This document shows, piece by piece, positions 9,060-17,074 of a stretch of 64,000 nucleotides of DNA. The notes under the pieces were generated by a model. That model had not been told where the DNA came from. It worked only from the letters and a program-made list of their open reading frames with translations, and did not search any database. The stretch spans positions 1,860,001-1,924,000 of the forward strand of contig NZ_CP108025.1 of NCBI RefSeq assembly GCF_041435095.1, read 5' to 3'. This stretch comes from Kitasatospora sp. NBC_00315 (GTDB taxonomy: Bacteria > Actinomycetota > Actinomycetes > Streptomycetales > Streptomycetaceae). The number at the start of each line of letters is the position of its first letter. Within the stretch, counting starts at the first letter, position 1. A program made the translations under genes and the position numbers.

Positions 9060-9944
9060 TCAGCGGGCGGCGCCGCCTGCCCCGAATCCGAGCACCAGGT
9101 CGAGCAGGCGGCCCGGCTGCTCGATCTGGGGCAGGTGGCCGCACTCGGCGACCGGTTCGAAGCGGCCGTCGGCGAAGGCCTCCGCGAAGGCCCGCCCGTA
9201 CGCCGGACCGGCCACGCCGTCGCTGAGCCCCCAGACCACCAGGGCGGGAACGGCGACCCTGGCCAGGCGGCGCCGCAGCTTGGGATCCCGCATCCCCCGG
9301 TCGCGGCCGTAGACCGCCAGCGCCCGGAAGTTGGCCGCGATCGCGGCCCGCTGCTCCGGGCCGAGGGTGGTGGGGTCGACGGCGTGGGCGCCGGGGTCGT
9401 GGAAACTGAGCGCCGACAGCTCGGCGGGCGTCAGAGCGAAGACGTCGGCCACGCTCTCGCCGGGTACCTGGATGCCGATCGCGTTGACGAGGACCACTCC
9501 GCCGATCCGGCCGGTGTCGCGCACCGCCATCTCCGAGGCGATCCAGCCGCCCATGGAGGAGCCGATGACCAGGACGTCGTGCAGATCGAGGCGCTCCAGC
9601 AGTTCGAGGTAGGTCAGCGCGAGGTCGTCGACGCTGTCGAACCAGTCGGGCCGGGCCGTACCCCCGAAGCCGGGATGGGTCGGGGTGATGACGTCCGCGT
9701 ACCGCGCGAGGGTCCCGGCGAAGGCCGCGACCGTGCGCGGGCCGCCGCCACCGTGCAGGAGGAGTACGGGGCGTCCGCTGCCGCGCCGCTCGAACGTCAC
9801 GCTCAGCCCGTCGGCGAAGCTCGCCACGTCGGTGCCCGGACCGGCGGGCGGTGCGCCCGGCCCGGACCGGGCCGTGGCCGGTCGGATCGCGCCGGTGGTG
9901 CTGGTGGTGCTGGTGGTGCTGGTACTGGCACTGGTGCCGGACAT
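9060..9944 (-). CDS. Alpha/beta hydrolase fold protein
   Basis: 294 aa from ATG 9944; an upstream in-frame start would add 16 residues but overlaps the operator region. The N-terminus is a low-complexity Ser/Thr run from an imperfect trinucleotide tract. The fold begins near residue 45: oxyanion segment LLLHGGGGP, nucleophile elbow VIGSSMGGW (GxSxG) and terminal histidine in AECGHLPQIEQP. Substrate cannot be predicted. It is divergent from a MarR regulator, with a 14-bp perfect palindrome between them, so it is probably the MarR target and may act on a small phenolic or ester compound. Confidence 0.85.
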   Translation of the reverse strand: MSGTSASTSTTSTTSTTGAIRPATARSGPGAPPAGPGTDVASFADGLSVTFERRGSGRPVLLLHGGGGPRTVAAFAGTLARYADVITPTHPGFGGTARPDWFDSVDDLALTYLELLERLDLHDVLVIGSSMGGWIASEMAVRDTGRIGGVVLVNAIGIQVPGESVADVFALTPAELSALSFHDPGAHAVDPTTLGPEQRAAIAANFRALAVYGRDRGMRDPKLRRRLARVAVPALVVWGLSDGVAGPAYGRAFAEAFADGRFEPVAECGHLPQIEQPGRLLDLVLGFGAGGAAR

Positions 9945-9995
9945 GGGAGAACCGTTCCGTCGTCGGGTGACCGTCGCCGACAACCTATACAAGGA

Positions 9996-10009
9996 TGTTT
10001 ATATAAACA
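9996..10009. promoter_or_regulatory. MarR-type operator between hydrolase and regulator
   Basis: TGTTTATATAAACA is a perfect 14-bp palindrome in an AT-rich patch, the only sizeable one for kilobases. It sits 16 bp before the MarR start and 51 bp before the hydrolase start, so one bound dimer could repress both divergent genes. Confidence 0.65.
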
Positions 10010-10025
10010 AGCGTGGATAGTGGCT

Positions 10026-10475
10026 ATGATGATCCCCATGTCCGTCGACCTCGAACAACTCGGCCTGGCCGTCAAGCGCCTCCAGCACCGGCACCACCGG
10101 GCGCTGGAGACCCGCCTCGCGCAGATCGGCTCCACACTCGCGCAGTGGGACGCCCTGCGGGCGATCGAGCGGCAGCCGGACTCCTCCACCCACCGGCTCG
10201 CCCAGCTGACCTTCCAGAGTGACCAGTCCTTCGGCGCGCTGGCCAACCGCATGCTGTCGCGGGGGCTGATCGAGCGCCTGACCGGCCCGGGGCGCGCCGT
10301 ACGCCACCGCCTGACCCCGGACGGCGAGGAGATGCTGCGCGCCGGCTACGTCGTGGTCGGCGAACTGCTCGACCAGGCCTTCGCGCCGCTCGGCCCGGCC
10401 GAACGGGACACCCTGCACGCGCTGTTGCTGCGCCTGCTGGACGGTCCGGACCTGCTGGCCGCCGACCGGCCGTGA
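10026..10475 (+). CDS. MarR family transcriptional regulator
   Basis: 149 aa, typical MarR length. A winged helix-turn-helix is evident: LAQLTFQSDQSFGALANRML is the recognition region, followed by the wing GLIERLTGPGRAVRHRLT at about residues 80-97. Flanking helices form the dimer interface. Three ATGs (10026, 10029, 10038) cluster at the start; I took the first because GGATAG lies at suitable spacing. The stop is 22 nt from the end of the convergent GH95 gene. It probably controls itself and the divergent hydrolase gene through the palindrome at 9996. The inducer is unknown. Confidence 0.88.
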   Translation: MMIPMSVDLEQLGLAVKRLQHRHHRALETRLAQIGSTLAQWDALRAIERQPDSSTHRLAQLTFQSDQSFGALANRMLSRGLIERLTGPGRAVRHRLTPDGEEMLRAGYVVVGELLDQAFAPLGPAERDTLHALLLRLLDGPDLLAADRP

Positions 10476-10497
10476 CGCCGCCGGCGGCCCGCCCGGC

Positions 10498-12777
10498 TCA
10501 GCCGAAGAGCACCTCCCGCGACTCCCCCGCCACCAGGTCGACGCTCCGCCCTTCACCCCGGCAGTGCACCTCGACGCGCTGGTCGACGGCGGAGCGCAGC
10601 AGCGCCCGGACGGTGCCCGGCCCGAGGTCCCAGACCAGCTCCTCGACGGTGATCCGGCCCTGGCAGGTGACCCCGCGCACGGCGCCCCGGCCGAGTTCGG
10701 CGGGGAGCGCGGGCAGCAGGTCGATCCGGCCGGGGCGGGCGTCGACCAGCAGTTCCAGGATCAGCCCGGGCAGCGTGATCGCGGCGTCCGCGTTGTAGAT
10801 CTCCAGCGCCGGGTTGTGCGAGCTCATCAGCGAGCGGTGCAGCATGTCGGCGTCGAGGATCTTCAGCAGGTTGGCACGGACCAGATCCGGGTCGCGCAGC
10901 CGGGCCGCGGCCAGGGCGCGGTGCAGGCTGCCGTGCGCGGAGAGGTTCTCGTCCCCCCGGTCGGCCAGGGCCCGGTGGGCGGCCTCGGCCAGCTCGGGCG
11001 TGGCGTCGCGGGTGATCTCGTGCAGCGGCCAGACCGGGTAGAGGTGGCTGACGTGGCGGTGGTCGAGGTTGCCGTCCAGGCCGGGCCAGGCCCACTCGGT
11101 CAACCGGCCGGCCTCGTTGACCAGGTACGGCGGGAGGCGGAGCAGCAGGGCCCGCCACCGCGCGACCGCCTCGGGCTCGATGCCGAGGTGCTCGCAGACC
11201 TCGATCGCGCTCTCCAGGGCGTGCCGTCCGGCGGCGACGTCCATCACGGCGTTCACCGTGGCGGAGCCGGCCACGCCCTCGGGGGCGATCTCCGGCGAGT
11301 AGGAGGGCACGAAGACCACGTGCCCCCGGTCGTCCGTACGGGTCAGGAAGTCCTCGAAGAACTCGGCGGCGCCGATCAGCCAGCCGGCCAGCTCCTCGCG
11401 GAGGAAGACGTCGTCGCCGGTGGTGCGCCAGTACTCGTGCAGCGGCTGCAGCAGCCAGTCCGCGCCGGCCAGCCAGGCGGGCCAGGGCCAGTCGTCGTCC
11501 AGGTGGAAGAGGTGCCCGTGCTCGCCGTCGGTGCGCCCGGGCGCGAGCAGGCCACTGATCCCGTACAGGGCCCGGGCGTTGGCGCGCCAGTCGTCGATCT
11601 GCCCGCGCAGCAGGGCGGCGTGGGCGTGGACGGCCTCCGGCAGGGCGGCCAGGTTGGCGCCGGCGAGCTGCAGGTTGAGGTTCGCGTCGGTGGTGAAGTC
11701 GCCGCACCAGGCGGCGCCCCAGGCGGCGATCCAGAGGCCGGTCAGGCGGGGCGGCAGCACGCCGCTGGCACTGAGCAGCAGATAGCGGCCGCTGTGGAAG
11801 AGGCGCTCCAGGAGGGCCGGGTCCAAGGCCCCGTCCTCCTTGGCCTGACGTTCGAGCAGATCGGCGGCGAGCGCGGGCGCGGGCGCCCCGGTGAGATCCA
11901 GGCTCGCGCGGCGGTAGGCGGGGGTGTGCAGGGCGGTGTGGGCGCCGAGCAGCCGCTCGTAGTCGGCGGGCAGCCGGGCGAGGGCCCCCCGGATCGCCGC
12001 GGTGCCCCAGCCGGGGCGCTCGTGGCGGTCGAGCGCGGTCAGCAGCAGGACCTTCCGGGCTCCGCGCACGACCAGCACGTCCCCCTCGGCGTCCACCCGG
12101 GCGCCGGGCGCGTGCACCAGGGTGACGGCCTCGAAGCCGTACGCGCCCTGCCCCTGGGGGTACGTGGCGCGGGCGTTCAGCAGGCCGAGGCCGGGCGCCA
12201 ACTCGGTGGCGGCGCAGCGGTGCAGGACGTCCTCGGGGCAGTCGGGCAGCTCGCCGGTCAGGCGTAGCCGAAGGTCGGCGCTCGGCCCGGTGAACTCCTG
12301 CACGACGACCGCGTCGGCCCGCGACACGAAGGACCGGCGCAACCAGTCACCGGCGTCGTCGCTCCAGCGCACGGTGATCTCGCCGGTGTCGAAGTCGGTG
12401 GCGCGCAGGTAGCCGCGGACCGGGCCGTGTTCGGCGGTGGCCGCCTCCAGCGCGTGGCCCGGGTGGAAGGACTGGGTCCAGCGGAGCTCCTCACCCTTCG
12501 CCCAGATCCGCTGCGCCTCGGGGGCGCGGCCGGCGAGGATGAGATCCCTGATCTCCTCCAGCCGGTCGGCGGTCTCGGCGGCCCGCAGGCCCCGGGTGCC
12601 GTTGGGCAGGACGTACCGGTGGTGGTTGAGGACGGTCCGCTCGCGGTGCGGCCCGCCGTGCACCATGATCCCGGACTCGCCGTTGCCGGCGAGGAAGGCG
12701 TCCTCCCAGCGGTCGGCGGGCGCGGTGTCGTGGATGGCGTGGGCGCTGTGAACGGCCTTGGTGTCCAGGGGATTCAA
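10498..12777 (-). CDS. GH95 family alpha-L-fucosidase/galactosidase-like enzyme
   Basis: 759 aa, no signal peptide. The opening (AFLAGNGESGIMVHGG) and (alpha/alpha)6 core match GH95. Known GH95 catalytic features have candidates here: the Asn pair in FTTDANLNLQLAGANL (around 400), a Glu in PSYSPEIAPEG (around 515), and Asp in NADAAITLPGL near the C-terminus. The start is TTG at 12777 with GGAG eight bases upstream. GH95 enzymes remove alpha-1,2-linked L-fucose or L-galactose, side groups on xyloglucan, which fits the neighbouring GH74. Upstream lie an XylR-like half-site (12823) and a LacI-type palindrome (12854). Sequence is divergent from classic secreted AfcA, so the sugar specificity is uncertain. 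Confidence 0.78.
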   Translation of the reverse strand: MNPLDTKAVHSAHAIHDTAPADRWEDAFLAGNGESGIMVHGGPHRERTVLNHHRYVLPNGTRGLRAAETADRLEEIRDLILAGRAPEAQRIWAKGEELRWTQSFHPGHALEAATAEHGPVRGYLRATDFDTGEITVRWSDDAGDWLRRSFVSRADAVVVQEFTGPSADLRLRLTGELPDCPEDVLHRCAATELAPGLGLLNARATYPQGQGAYGFEAVTLVHAPGARVDAEGDVLVVRGARKVLLLTALDRHERPGWGTAAIRGALARLPADYERLLGAHTALHTPAYRRASLDLTGAPAPALAADLLERQAKEDGALDPALLERLFHSGRYLLLSASGVLPPRLTGLWIAAWGAAWCGDFTTDANLNLQLAGANLAALPEAVHAHAALLRGQIDDWRANARALYGISGLLAPGRTDGEHGHLFHLDDDWPWPAWLAGADWLLQPLHEYWRTTGDDVFLREELAGWLIGAAEFFEDFLTRTDDRGHVVFVPSYSPEIAPEGVAGSATVNAVMDVAAGRHALESAIEVCEHLGIEPEAVARWRALLLRLPPYLVNEAGRLTEWAWPGLDGNLDHRHVSHLYPVWPLHEITRDATPELAEAAHRALADRGDENLSAHGSLHRALAAARLRDPDLVRANLLKILDADMLHRSLMSSHNPALEIYNADAAITLPGLILELLVDARPGRIDLLPALPAELGRGAVRGVTCQGRITVEELVWDLGPGTVRALLRSAVDQRVEVHCRGEGRSVDLVAGESREVLFG

Positions 12778-12822
12778 GGGTGGTGCTCCTTCTGCGGCTC
12801 TCCCGGCGAGGTTCGCGGCATC

Positions 12823-12832
12823 CTAGTTTGTT
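12823..12832. promoter_or_regulatory. XylR/ROK-like half-site upstream of GH95
   Basis: CTAGTTTGTT, 46 nt upstream of the GH95 start, is identical in complement to AACAAACTAG between xylA and xylB (19647). It resembles the TTAGTTTGTT arm known from XylR-type ROK regulators. No second arm is seen, so this is a candidate only. Confidence 0.35.
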
Positions 12833-12853
12833 GCCCGCCCGTTCGAATAGGTG

Positions 12854-12867
12854 TCGAAGCGTATCGA
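12854..12867. promoter_or_regulatory. LacI-type operator in the GH95/GH74 divergent region
   Basis: TCGAAGCGTATCGA matches the sites at 5079 (TCGAAGCGATTCGA, minus strand) and 5270 (TCGAAGCGTTTCAA). It lies 77 nt upstream of the GH95 start and about 30 nt upstream of the GH74 -35 box, so the locus regulator could affect either gene. Confidence 0.6.
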
Positions 12868-12882
12868 AGACTGCTTCCGCCC

Positions 12883-12924
12883 TTGACGGGCTCCGTCGGC
12901 AGGTCAACCATGGGAGCGCTCCCA
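12883..12924 (+). promoter_or_regulatory. GH74 promoter with CebR operator
   Basis: TTGACG at 12883-12888 and AACCAT at 12906-12911, 17 nt apart, form a -35/-10 pair. The perfect palindrome TGGGAGCGCTCCCA (12911-12924) starts at the last base of the -10 box. This 14-mer is the established CebR operator of streptomycetes, so the xyloglucanase should be induced by cello-oligosaccharides. Confidence 0.85.
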
Positions 12925-12996
12925 CCTCCCCGATCCCATCGGCCCCACCCGACCGGCCCCCACCCGCCGGCCTGCCCCCGAGGAGTTCGCGACCCC

Positions 12997-15786
12997 ATGT
13001 TCACCACCCGGTCCAGAGCCGCTCTCACCGCCACGGCGGTCAGTTGCGGCCTGGCACTCACCTCGCTGGTCGGCCTGGGCGGCTCGGCCGCGGCCACCAC
13101 CGACGCGGCGACCGCCGACACCTACAGCTGGAGCAACGCCAGGATCGACGGCGGCGGCTTCGTCCCGGACATCATCTTCAACCAGACCGAGAAGAACCTG
13201 GTCTACGCCCGCACCGACATCGGCGGCGCCTACCGCCAGGATCCCACCACCAAGAAGTGGATCCCGCTGCTCGACTCGGTCGGCTGGGACGACTGGAACC
13301 TCGACGGCGTCGCAAGCCTCGCCACCGACCCGGTGCAGACCAACCGCGTGTACGTCGCCGCGGGCATGTACACCAACAGCTGGGACCCGAACAACGGCGC
13401 GATCCTGCGCTCCACCGACAAGGGCGCGACCTGGGCCCGCACCGCGCTGCCGTTCAAGGTCGGCGGCAACATGCCGGGCCGCGGCATGGGCGAGCGACTG
13501 GCCGTCGACCCCAACAACGACAAGGTGCTCTACTTCGGCGCGCCCAGCGGCAACGGCCTCTGGCGCAGCACCGACTACGGCGTCACCTGGGCACAGGTCA
13601 GCGCGTTCCCCAACGTCGGCCACTACGCGCCCGACCCGACCGACACCAACGGCTACCTGAGCGCCGAGCAGGGCGTCCTCTGGGTGACCTTCGACAAGAG
13701 CTCGGCGGCCGCGGGCGCGACCACGCAGACCATCTACGTGGGCGTCGCCGACAAGGACAACAGCATCTACAAGTCGGCCGACGGCGGCACGACCTGGACC
13801 CGCGTCGCCGGGCAGCCCACCGGCTTCCTGCCGCACAAGGGCGTGCTCGACTCCGTCAACGGCTACCTCTACATCGCCACCAGCGACACCGGCGGCCCGT
13901 ACGACGGCGGCAAGGGCGACATCTGGCGCTACGCCACCGCCACCGGCGTCTGGACGCGGATCAGCCCGCTGCCCTCCACCGACTCCGGCGCGTACTTCGG
14001 CTACAGCGGCCTGACGATCGACCGCCAGCACCCCAACGTCCTGATGGCGACCGGCTACAGCTCCTGGTGGCCGGACACCCAGATCTACCGCAGCACCGAC
14101 TTCGGCGCGACGTGGAAGCCGATCTGGGAGTACAGCTCCTACCCGACCCGGGTCGACCACTACACGATGGACGTCTCCAGCTCCCCCTGGCTAACCTGGG
14201 GCGCGAACCCCAGCCCGCCGGAGGAGACCCCCAAGCTCGGCTGGATGACCGAGGGGCTGGAGATCGACCCGTTCAACTCCGACCGGATGATGTACGGCAC
14301 CGGCGCCACGCTGTACGGCACCGACAACCTCACCTCCTGGGACGCCGGCAGCAAGATCACCATCAAGCCCGTCGTCCAGGGCCTGGAGGAGACCGCCGTC
14401 AACGACCTGATCAGCCCGCCGACCGGCGCCAACCTGCTCAGCGCCCTCGGAGACATCGGCGGGTTCCGGCACACCTCGCTGACCACCACCCCGGCGATGA
14501 TGTACACCTCGCCGAACTTCACCACCAGCACCAGCCTCGACTACGCCGAGTCGAACGGGAACATGGTGGTGCGCACCGGCAACCTGGCCAGCGGCAGCAC
14601 CGACAAGCGAATCGCGTTCTCCAACGACAACGGCGCCGACTGGTACCAGGCGAACAGCGAGCCCGCCGGCACCACCGGCGGCGGCACCGTGGCCCTGGCC
14701 TCGGACGGCAGCCGGGTGCTCTGGGCCCCGGACGGCGGCGCGGTGTCCTCGTCCACCTTCGGCGGCAACTCCTGGACGGCGTCCACCGGCGTCCCGGCCG
14801 GGGCGCGGGTCGCCTCCGACCGGATCAACCCGAAGAAGTTCTACGCCTTCTCCGCCGGGAAGTTCTACACCTCCACCGACGGCGGCCTGACCTTCACGGC
14901 CAGTGCCGCGACCGGCCTGCCGGCCACCGGCAACGTCCGCTTCAAGGCGCTGACCACCACCGAGGGCGACGTCTGGCTCGCCGGTGGCGCCGCCACCGCC
15001 GGTGCGGCGTACGGCCTGTGGCACTCCACCGACTCCGGTGCGACCTTCACCCGGGTCGCGGCGGCCGACCAGGCCGACAGCATCGGCTTCGGCAAGCCGG
15101 CCCCGGGCCGGACGTACCCGGCGATCTACACCAGCGCCAAGATCGGCGGCGTGCGCGGCATCTTCCGCTCGGACGACGCCGGCGCCAGCTGGGTCCGGAT
15201 CAACAACAACGCCCAGCAGTGGGGTTGGACCGGCGCGACCATCACCGGTGACCCCCGGGTCTACGGCCGGGTGTACATCGGCACCAACGGGCGCGGCATC
15301 ATCGTCGGCGACACCAGCGCCACGCCGCCGAGCCCCTCGGCCAGCCCGTCCGCCAGCGCCAGTGCGACGCCGTCGCCGACCGCCTCGCCCAGCGCGACGG
15401 CCAGCCCGACCGCGAGCCCGACCGCGACGACCAGCCCGACGGCCACCACCAGCCCGACGTCGTCGGGTGGTTGCGAGATCACCTACGCGGTCTCCAGCCA
15501 GTGGGGCGGCGGCTTCGGCGCCAACGTGACGGTGAAGAACACCGGCACCGCCGCGATCAACGGCTGGACCCTCAAGTGGTCCTACGCCAACGGCCAGCAG
15601 ATCACCTCGCTGTGGAACGGCACCTACACCCAGTCGGGTGCCAACGTCACGGTGAGCAGCCTGGGTTACAACGGCACGCTGGCGGCCGGCGCCGGCACGT
15701 CCTTCGGCTTCAACGGCAGCTGGACGGGCTCCAACACCAACCCGACGGCGGCCACCCTGAACGGCGCGGCCTGCACCGTCAAGTAA
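12997..15786 (+). CDS. Secreted GH74 xyloglucanase with CBM2
   Basis: 929 aa. A Sec signal peptide covers about residues 1-34. The GH74 tandem seven-bladed propeller spans about 40-770, with the hallmark YARTDIGGAYR (candidate catalytic base D74) and repeated sialidase-like SxDxGxTW blade motifs. A Ser/Pro/Thr linker (about 775-825) joins a family 2 carbohydrate-binding module (826-929, cysteine pair C826 and near-terminal C). It should cut the xyloglucan backbone outside the cell while anchored to cellulose. The start ATG at 12997 follows GAGGAG. A CebR box overlaps the promoter, so it belongs to the cellulose regulon although it sits in the xyloglucan cluster. Confidence 0.95.
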   Translation: MFTTRSRAALTATAVSCGLALTSLVGLGGSAAATTDAATADTYSWSNARIDGGGFVPDIIFNQTEKNLVYARTDIGGAYRQDPTTKKWIPLLDSVGWDDWNLDGVASLATDPVQTNRVYVAAGMYTNSWDPNNGAILRSTDKGATWARTALPFKVGGNMPGRGMGERLAVDPNNDKVLYFGAPSGNGLWRSTDYGVTWAQVSAFPNVGHYAPDPTDTNGYLSAEQGVLWVTFDKSSAAAGATTQTIYVGVADKDNSIYKSADGGTTWTRVAGQPTGFLPHKGVLDSVNGYLYIATSDTGGPYDGGKGDIWRYATATGVWTRISPLPSTDSGAYFGYSGLTIDRQHPNVLMATGYSSWWPDTQIYRSTDFGATWKPIWEYSSYPTRVDHYTMDVSSSPWLTWGANPSPPEETPKLGWMTEGLEIDPFNSDRMMYGTGATLYGTDNLTSWDAGSKITIKPVVQGLEETAVNDLISPPTGANLLSALGDIGGFRHTSLTTTPAMMYTSPNFTTSTSLDYAESNGNMVVRTGNLASGSTDKRIAFSNDNGADWYQANSEPAGTTGGGTVALASDGSRVLWAPDGGAVSSSTFGGNSWTASTGVPAGARVASDRINPKKFYAFSAGKFYTSTDGGLTFTASAATGLPATGNVRFKALTTTEGDVWLAGGAATAGAAYGLWHSTDSGATFTRVAAADQADSIGFGKPAPGRTYPAIYTSAKIGGVRGIFRSDDAGASWVRINNNAQQWGWTGATITGDPRVYGRVYIGTNGRGIIVGDTSATPPSPSASPSASASATPSPTASPSATASPTASPTATTSPTATTSPTSSGGCEITYAVSSQWGGGFGANVTVKNTGTAAINGWTLKWSYANGQQITSLWNGTYTQSGANVTVSSLGYNGTLAAGAGTSFGFNGSWTGSNTNPTAATLNGAACTVK

Positions 15787-15809
15787 CCGGCGGCACGTGA
15801 AGCACGAAG

Positions 15810-15851
15810 ACGTCCGGCCCGGGTGCGGAACCTCGCACTCGGGCCGGACGT
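15810..15851. terminator. Bidirectional terminator after GH74
   Basis: An 18-bp stem (ACGTCCGGCCCGGGTGCG with one G-U wobble) and a 6-nt loop start 24 nt after the GH74 stop and end 24 nt before the convergent ArsR gene end. Confidence 0.8.
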
Positions 15852-15875
15852 ACGCCGCCGGGAACCGGACGCCGC

Positions 15876-16235
15876 CTACTCCCCGCGCGCCGCGCGCTCC
15901 GCCGCCTCGGCGACGCGCTTGATGCCGGCCAGCCGGCGGTCCCAGTCGCCCGCGAGCGCGGCCATCCACCGCGCCGTCGCGTCCAACGCCGCCGGCCGCA
16001 CCTCGTACCGCACCTCACGGCCGACCCGGCCGCCGCGGACCAGCCCGGCGGCGTCCAGGATGGCGAGGTGCTTGACCACCGCCTGCCGGGAGACCGGCAG
16101 TTGCTCCGCCAGCGCGGTCGCCGTGAGCTCGCCCCGCGCCGCGAGCAGGTCGAGCAGCAGGCGGCGGGTCGGATCGGCCAGCGCGGCGAGCACGCCCTCG
16201 ACCGCGTCGCCGGAGCCGCGCCGCTCCTCGGTCAC
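15876..16235 (-). CDS. ArsR family winged-helix regulator
   Basis: 119 aa. The HTH covers about residues 12-75 (LADPTRRLLLDLLAARGELT and LPVSRQAVVKHLAILDAAGL), with the wing GREVRYEV. No metal-binding ELCVCDL-type motif is present, so it is the non-metal ArsR subtype commonly paired with SRPBCC proteins. The start is a GTG at 16235 that shares GTGA with the stop of the SRPBCC gene, so the two are cotranscribed with the regulator second, the reverse of the more usual order. Two 18-bp inverted repeats upstream of the pair (16707, 16741) are likely its operators. Confidence 0.87.
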   Translation of the reverse strand: MTEERRGSGDAVEGVLAALADPTRRLLLDLLAARGELTATALAEQLPVSRQAVVKHLAILDAAGLVRGGRVGREVRYEVRPAALDATARWMAALAGDWDRRLAGIKRVAEAAERAARGE

Positions 16236-16678
16236 ACGGACGACTGTTCGGCGCGCGCCCGGACCGCGTCGAACACCTGGGGCCAGCCGGCGGTGTTGCT
16301 CTCCACCGCCCGGCGGCGCACCTCCTCGGACGCGGCCAGTGCCGCGAACCCGCTCTCGACGACCCGCAGCCGCGTCTTGTCGCCCTCCGCGACCAGCGTG
16401 AACTCCACGAGCGTGCTGTTGTCCTCGCGCAGCTCCTCCCCCGGGAACGCGCTGGCCCAGCGGTACGCCAGGTAGGTCGGCGGCTCGACCTTCTCCACCC
16501 GCACCGGGAACTCGCCGAACTTGGGGTTCGTGACCACCACCGACTCGCCCTCCTTCGCCACCGTGCCGGGCCGTGCCGCGTTCTCGGCCGCCCAGAAGCC
16601 GGGTTCGGCCACCAGCGACCAGACCCGCTCCACGGATGCCTCGATCAGGGTCTCGCACTCGATCCGTCGCTCACTCAT
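16232..16678 (-). CDS. SRPBCC (AHSA1/START-like) domain protein
   Basis: 148 aa from ATG 16678. The sequence is a single SRPBCC hydrophobic-pocket domain of the AHSA1 type: it opens with IECETLIEASVERVWSLVAE and ends with a long C-terminal helix after LRVVESGF. Such proteins bind or shield small hydrophobic ligands; no enzymatic activity can be assigned. It is first in a two-gene operon with the ArsR regulator (4-nt overlap). It sits directly downstream of two TGCAAC-N6-GTTGCA operators, so expression should be derepressed when the regulator releases DNA. Confidence 0.85.
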   Translation of the reverse strand: MSERRIECETLIEASVERVWSLVAEPGFWAAENAARPGTVAKEGESVVVTNPKFGEFPVRVEKVEPPTYLAYRWASAFPGEELREDNSTLVEFTLVAEGDKTRLRVVESGFAALAASEEVRRRAVESNTAGWPQVFDAVRARAEQSSV

Positions 16679-16706
16679 CGGAATACTCCTTCGCCGTGCC
16701 AACGTG

Positions 16707-16724
16707 TGCAACTCCAGAGTTGCA
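16707..16724. promoter_or_regulatory. Probable ArsR operator 1
   Basis: TGCAACTCCAGAGTTGCA is an 18-bp inverted repeat with 8-bp perfect arms, 29 nt upstream of the SRPBCC start. It shares the TGCAAC-N6-GTTGCA pattern with the site at 16741; centres are 34 bp apart. Confidence 0.7.
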
Positions 16725-16740
16725 CGTCGGCCCGGAGACA

Positions 16741-16758
16741 TGCAACCCGACGGTTGCA
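16741..16758. promoter_or_regulatory. Probable ArsR operator 2
   Basis: TGCAACCCGACGGTTGCA has 7-bp perfect arms and the same TGCAAC-N6-GTTGCA pattern as 16707. A tandem pair upstream of an ArsR/SRPBCC operon strongly suggests autoregulation. Confidence 0.7.
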
Positions 16759-16837
16759 CATGGGGCGGCCCGTGCCGATGGTCGCACCCCCACCGACCCG
16801 GCCCGGCCGCCGGCAGGCGCCCGACCGGGCGACGGCC

Positions 16838-17050
16838 TCAGTGGCCCGCCGCGAACTCGCCCGCCTTGACCCCGGCGACGAACGCGGCCCACGCGGCGCC
16901 CGGGAACACCAGGGCGGGGCCGTCGGGGTTCTTGGAGTCCCGGACGGGCATGAGGCCCGGAAAACCGCTGGCCACCTCGACGCAGTCGCCGCCCTGACCA
17001 CTGAAACTGCTCCTTCGCCACACGGCGCCGCCAAGATCCGGTGCAAACAT
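16838..17050 (-). CDS. DUF397 domain protein
   Basis: 70 aa, whole DUF397 domain: WRRSSFSGQGGDCVEVA, then VRDSKNPDGPALVFPGAAW, typical of this actinobacterial family. The ATG at 17050 follows GGAGGGG. DUF397 genes normally lie directly downstream of an XRE/DUF5753 regulator gene, with which they form toxin-antitoxin-like or regulatory pairs in streptomycetes. Here the partner 25 nt upstream is only a 3' remnant (17075-17437), so this gene may have lost its own promoter and partner. Confidence 0.9.
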   Translation of the reverse strand: MFAPDLGGAVWRRSSFSGQGGDCVEVASGFPGLMPVRDSKNPDGPALVFPGAAWAAFVAGVKAGEFAAGH

Positions 17051-17074
17051 GCCTTACCCCTCCGCTGCCTAGCG

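Noticed and set aside
9886..9935. GGTGCTGGT trinucleotide-like run as a microsatellite
   Set aside because: Short and imperfect; it encodes the Ser/Thr N-terminus of the hydrolase.
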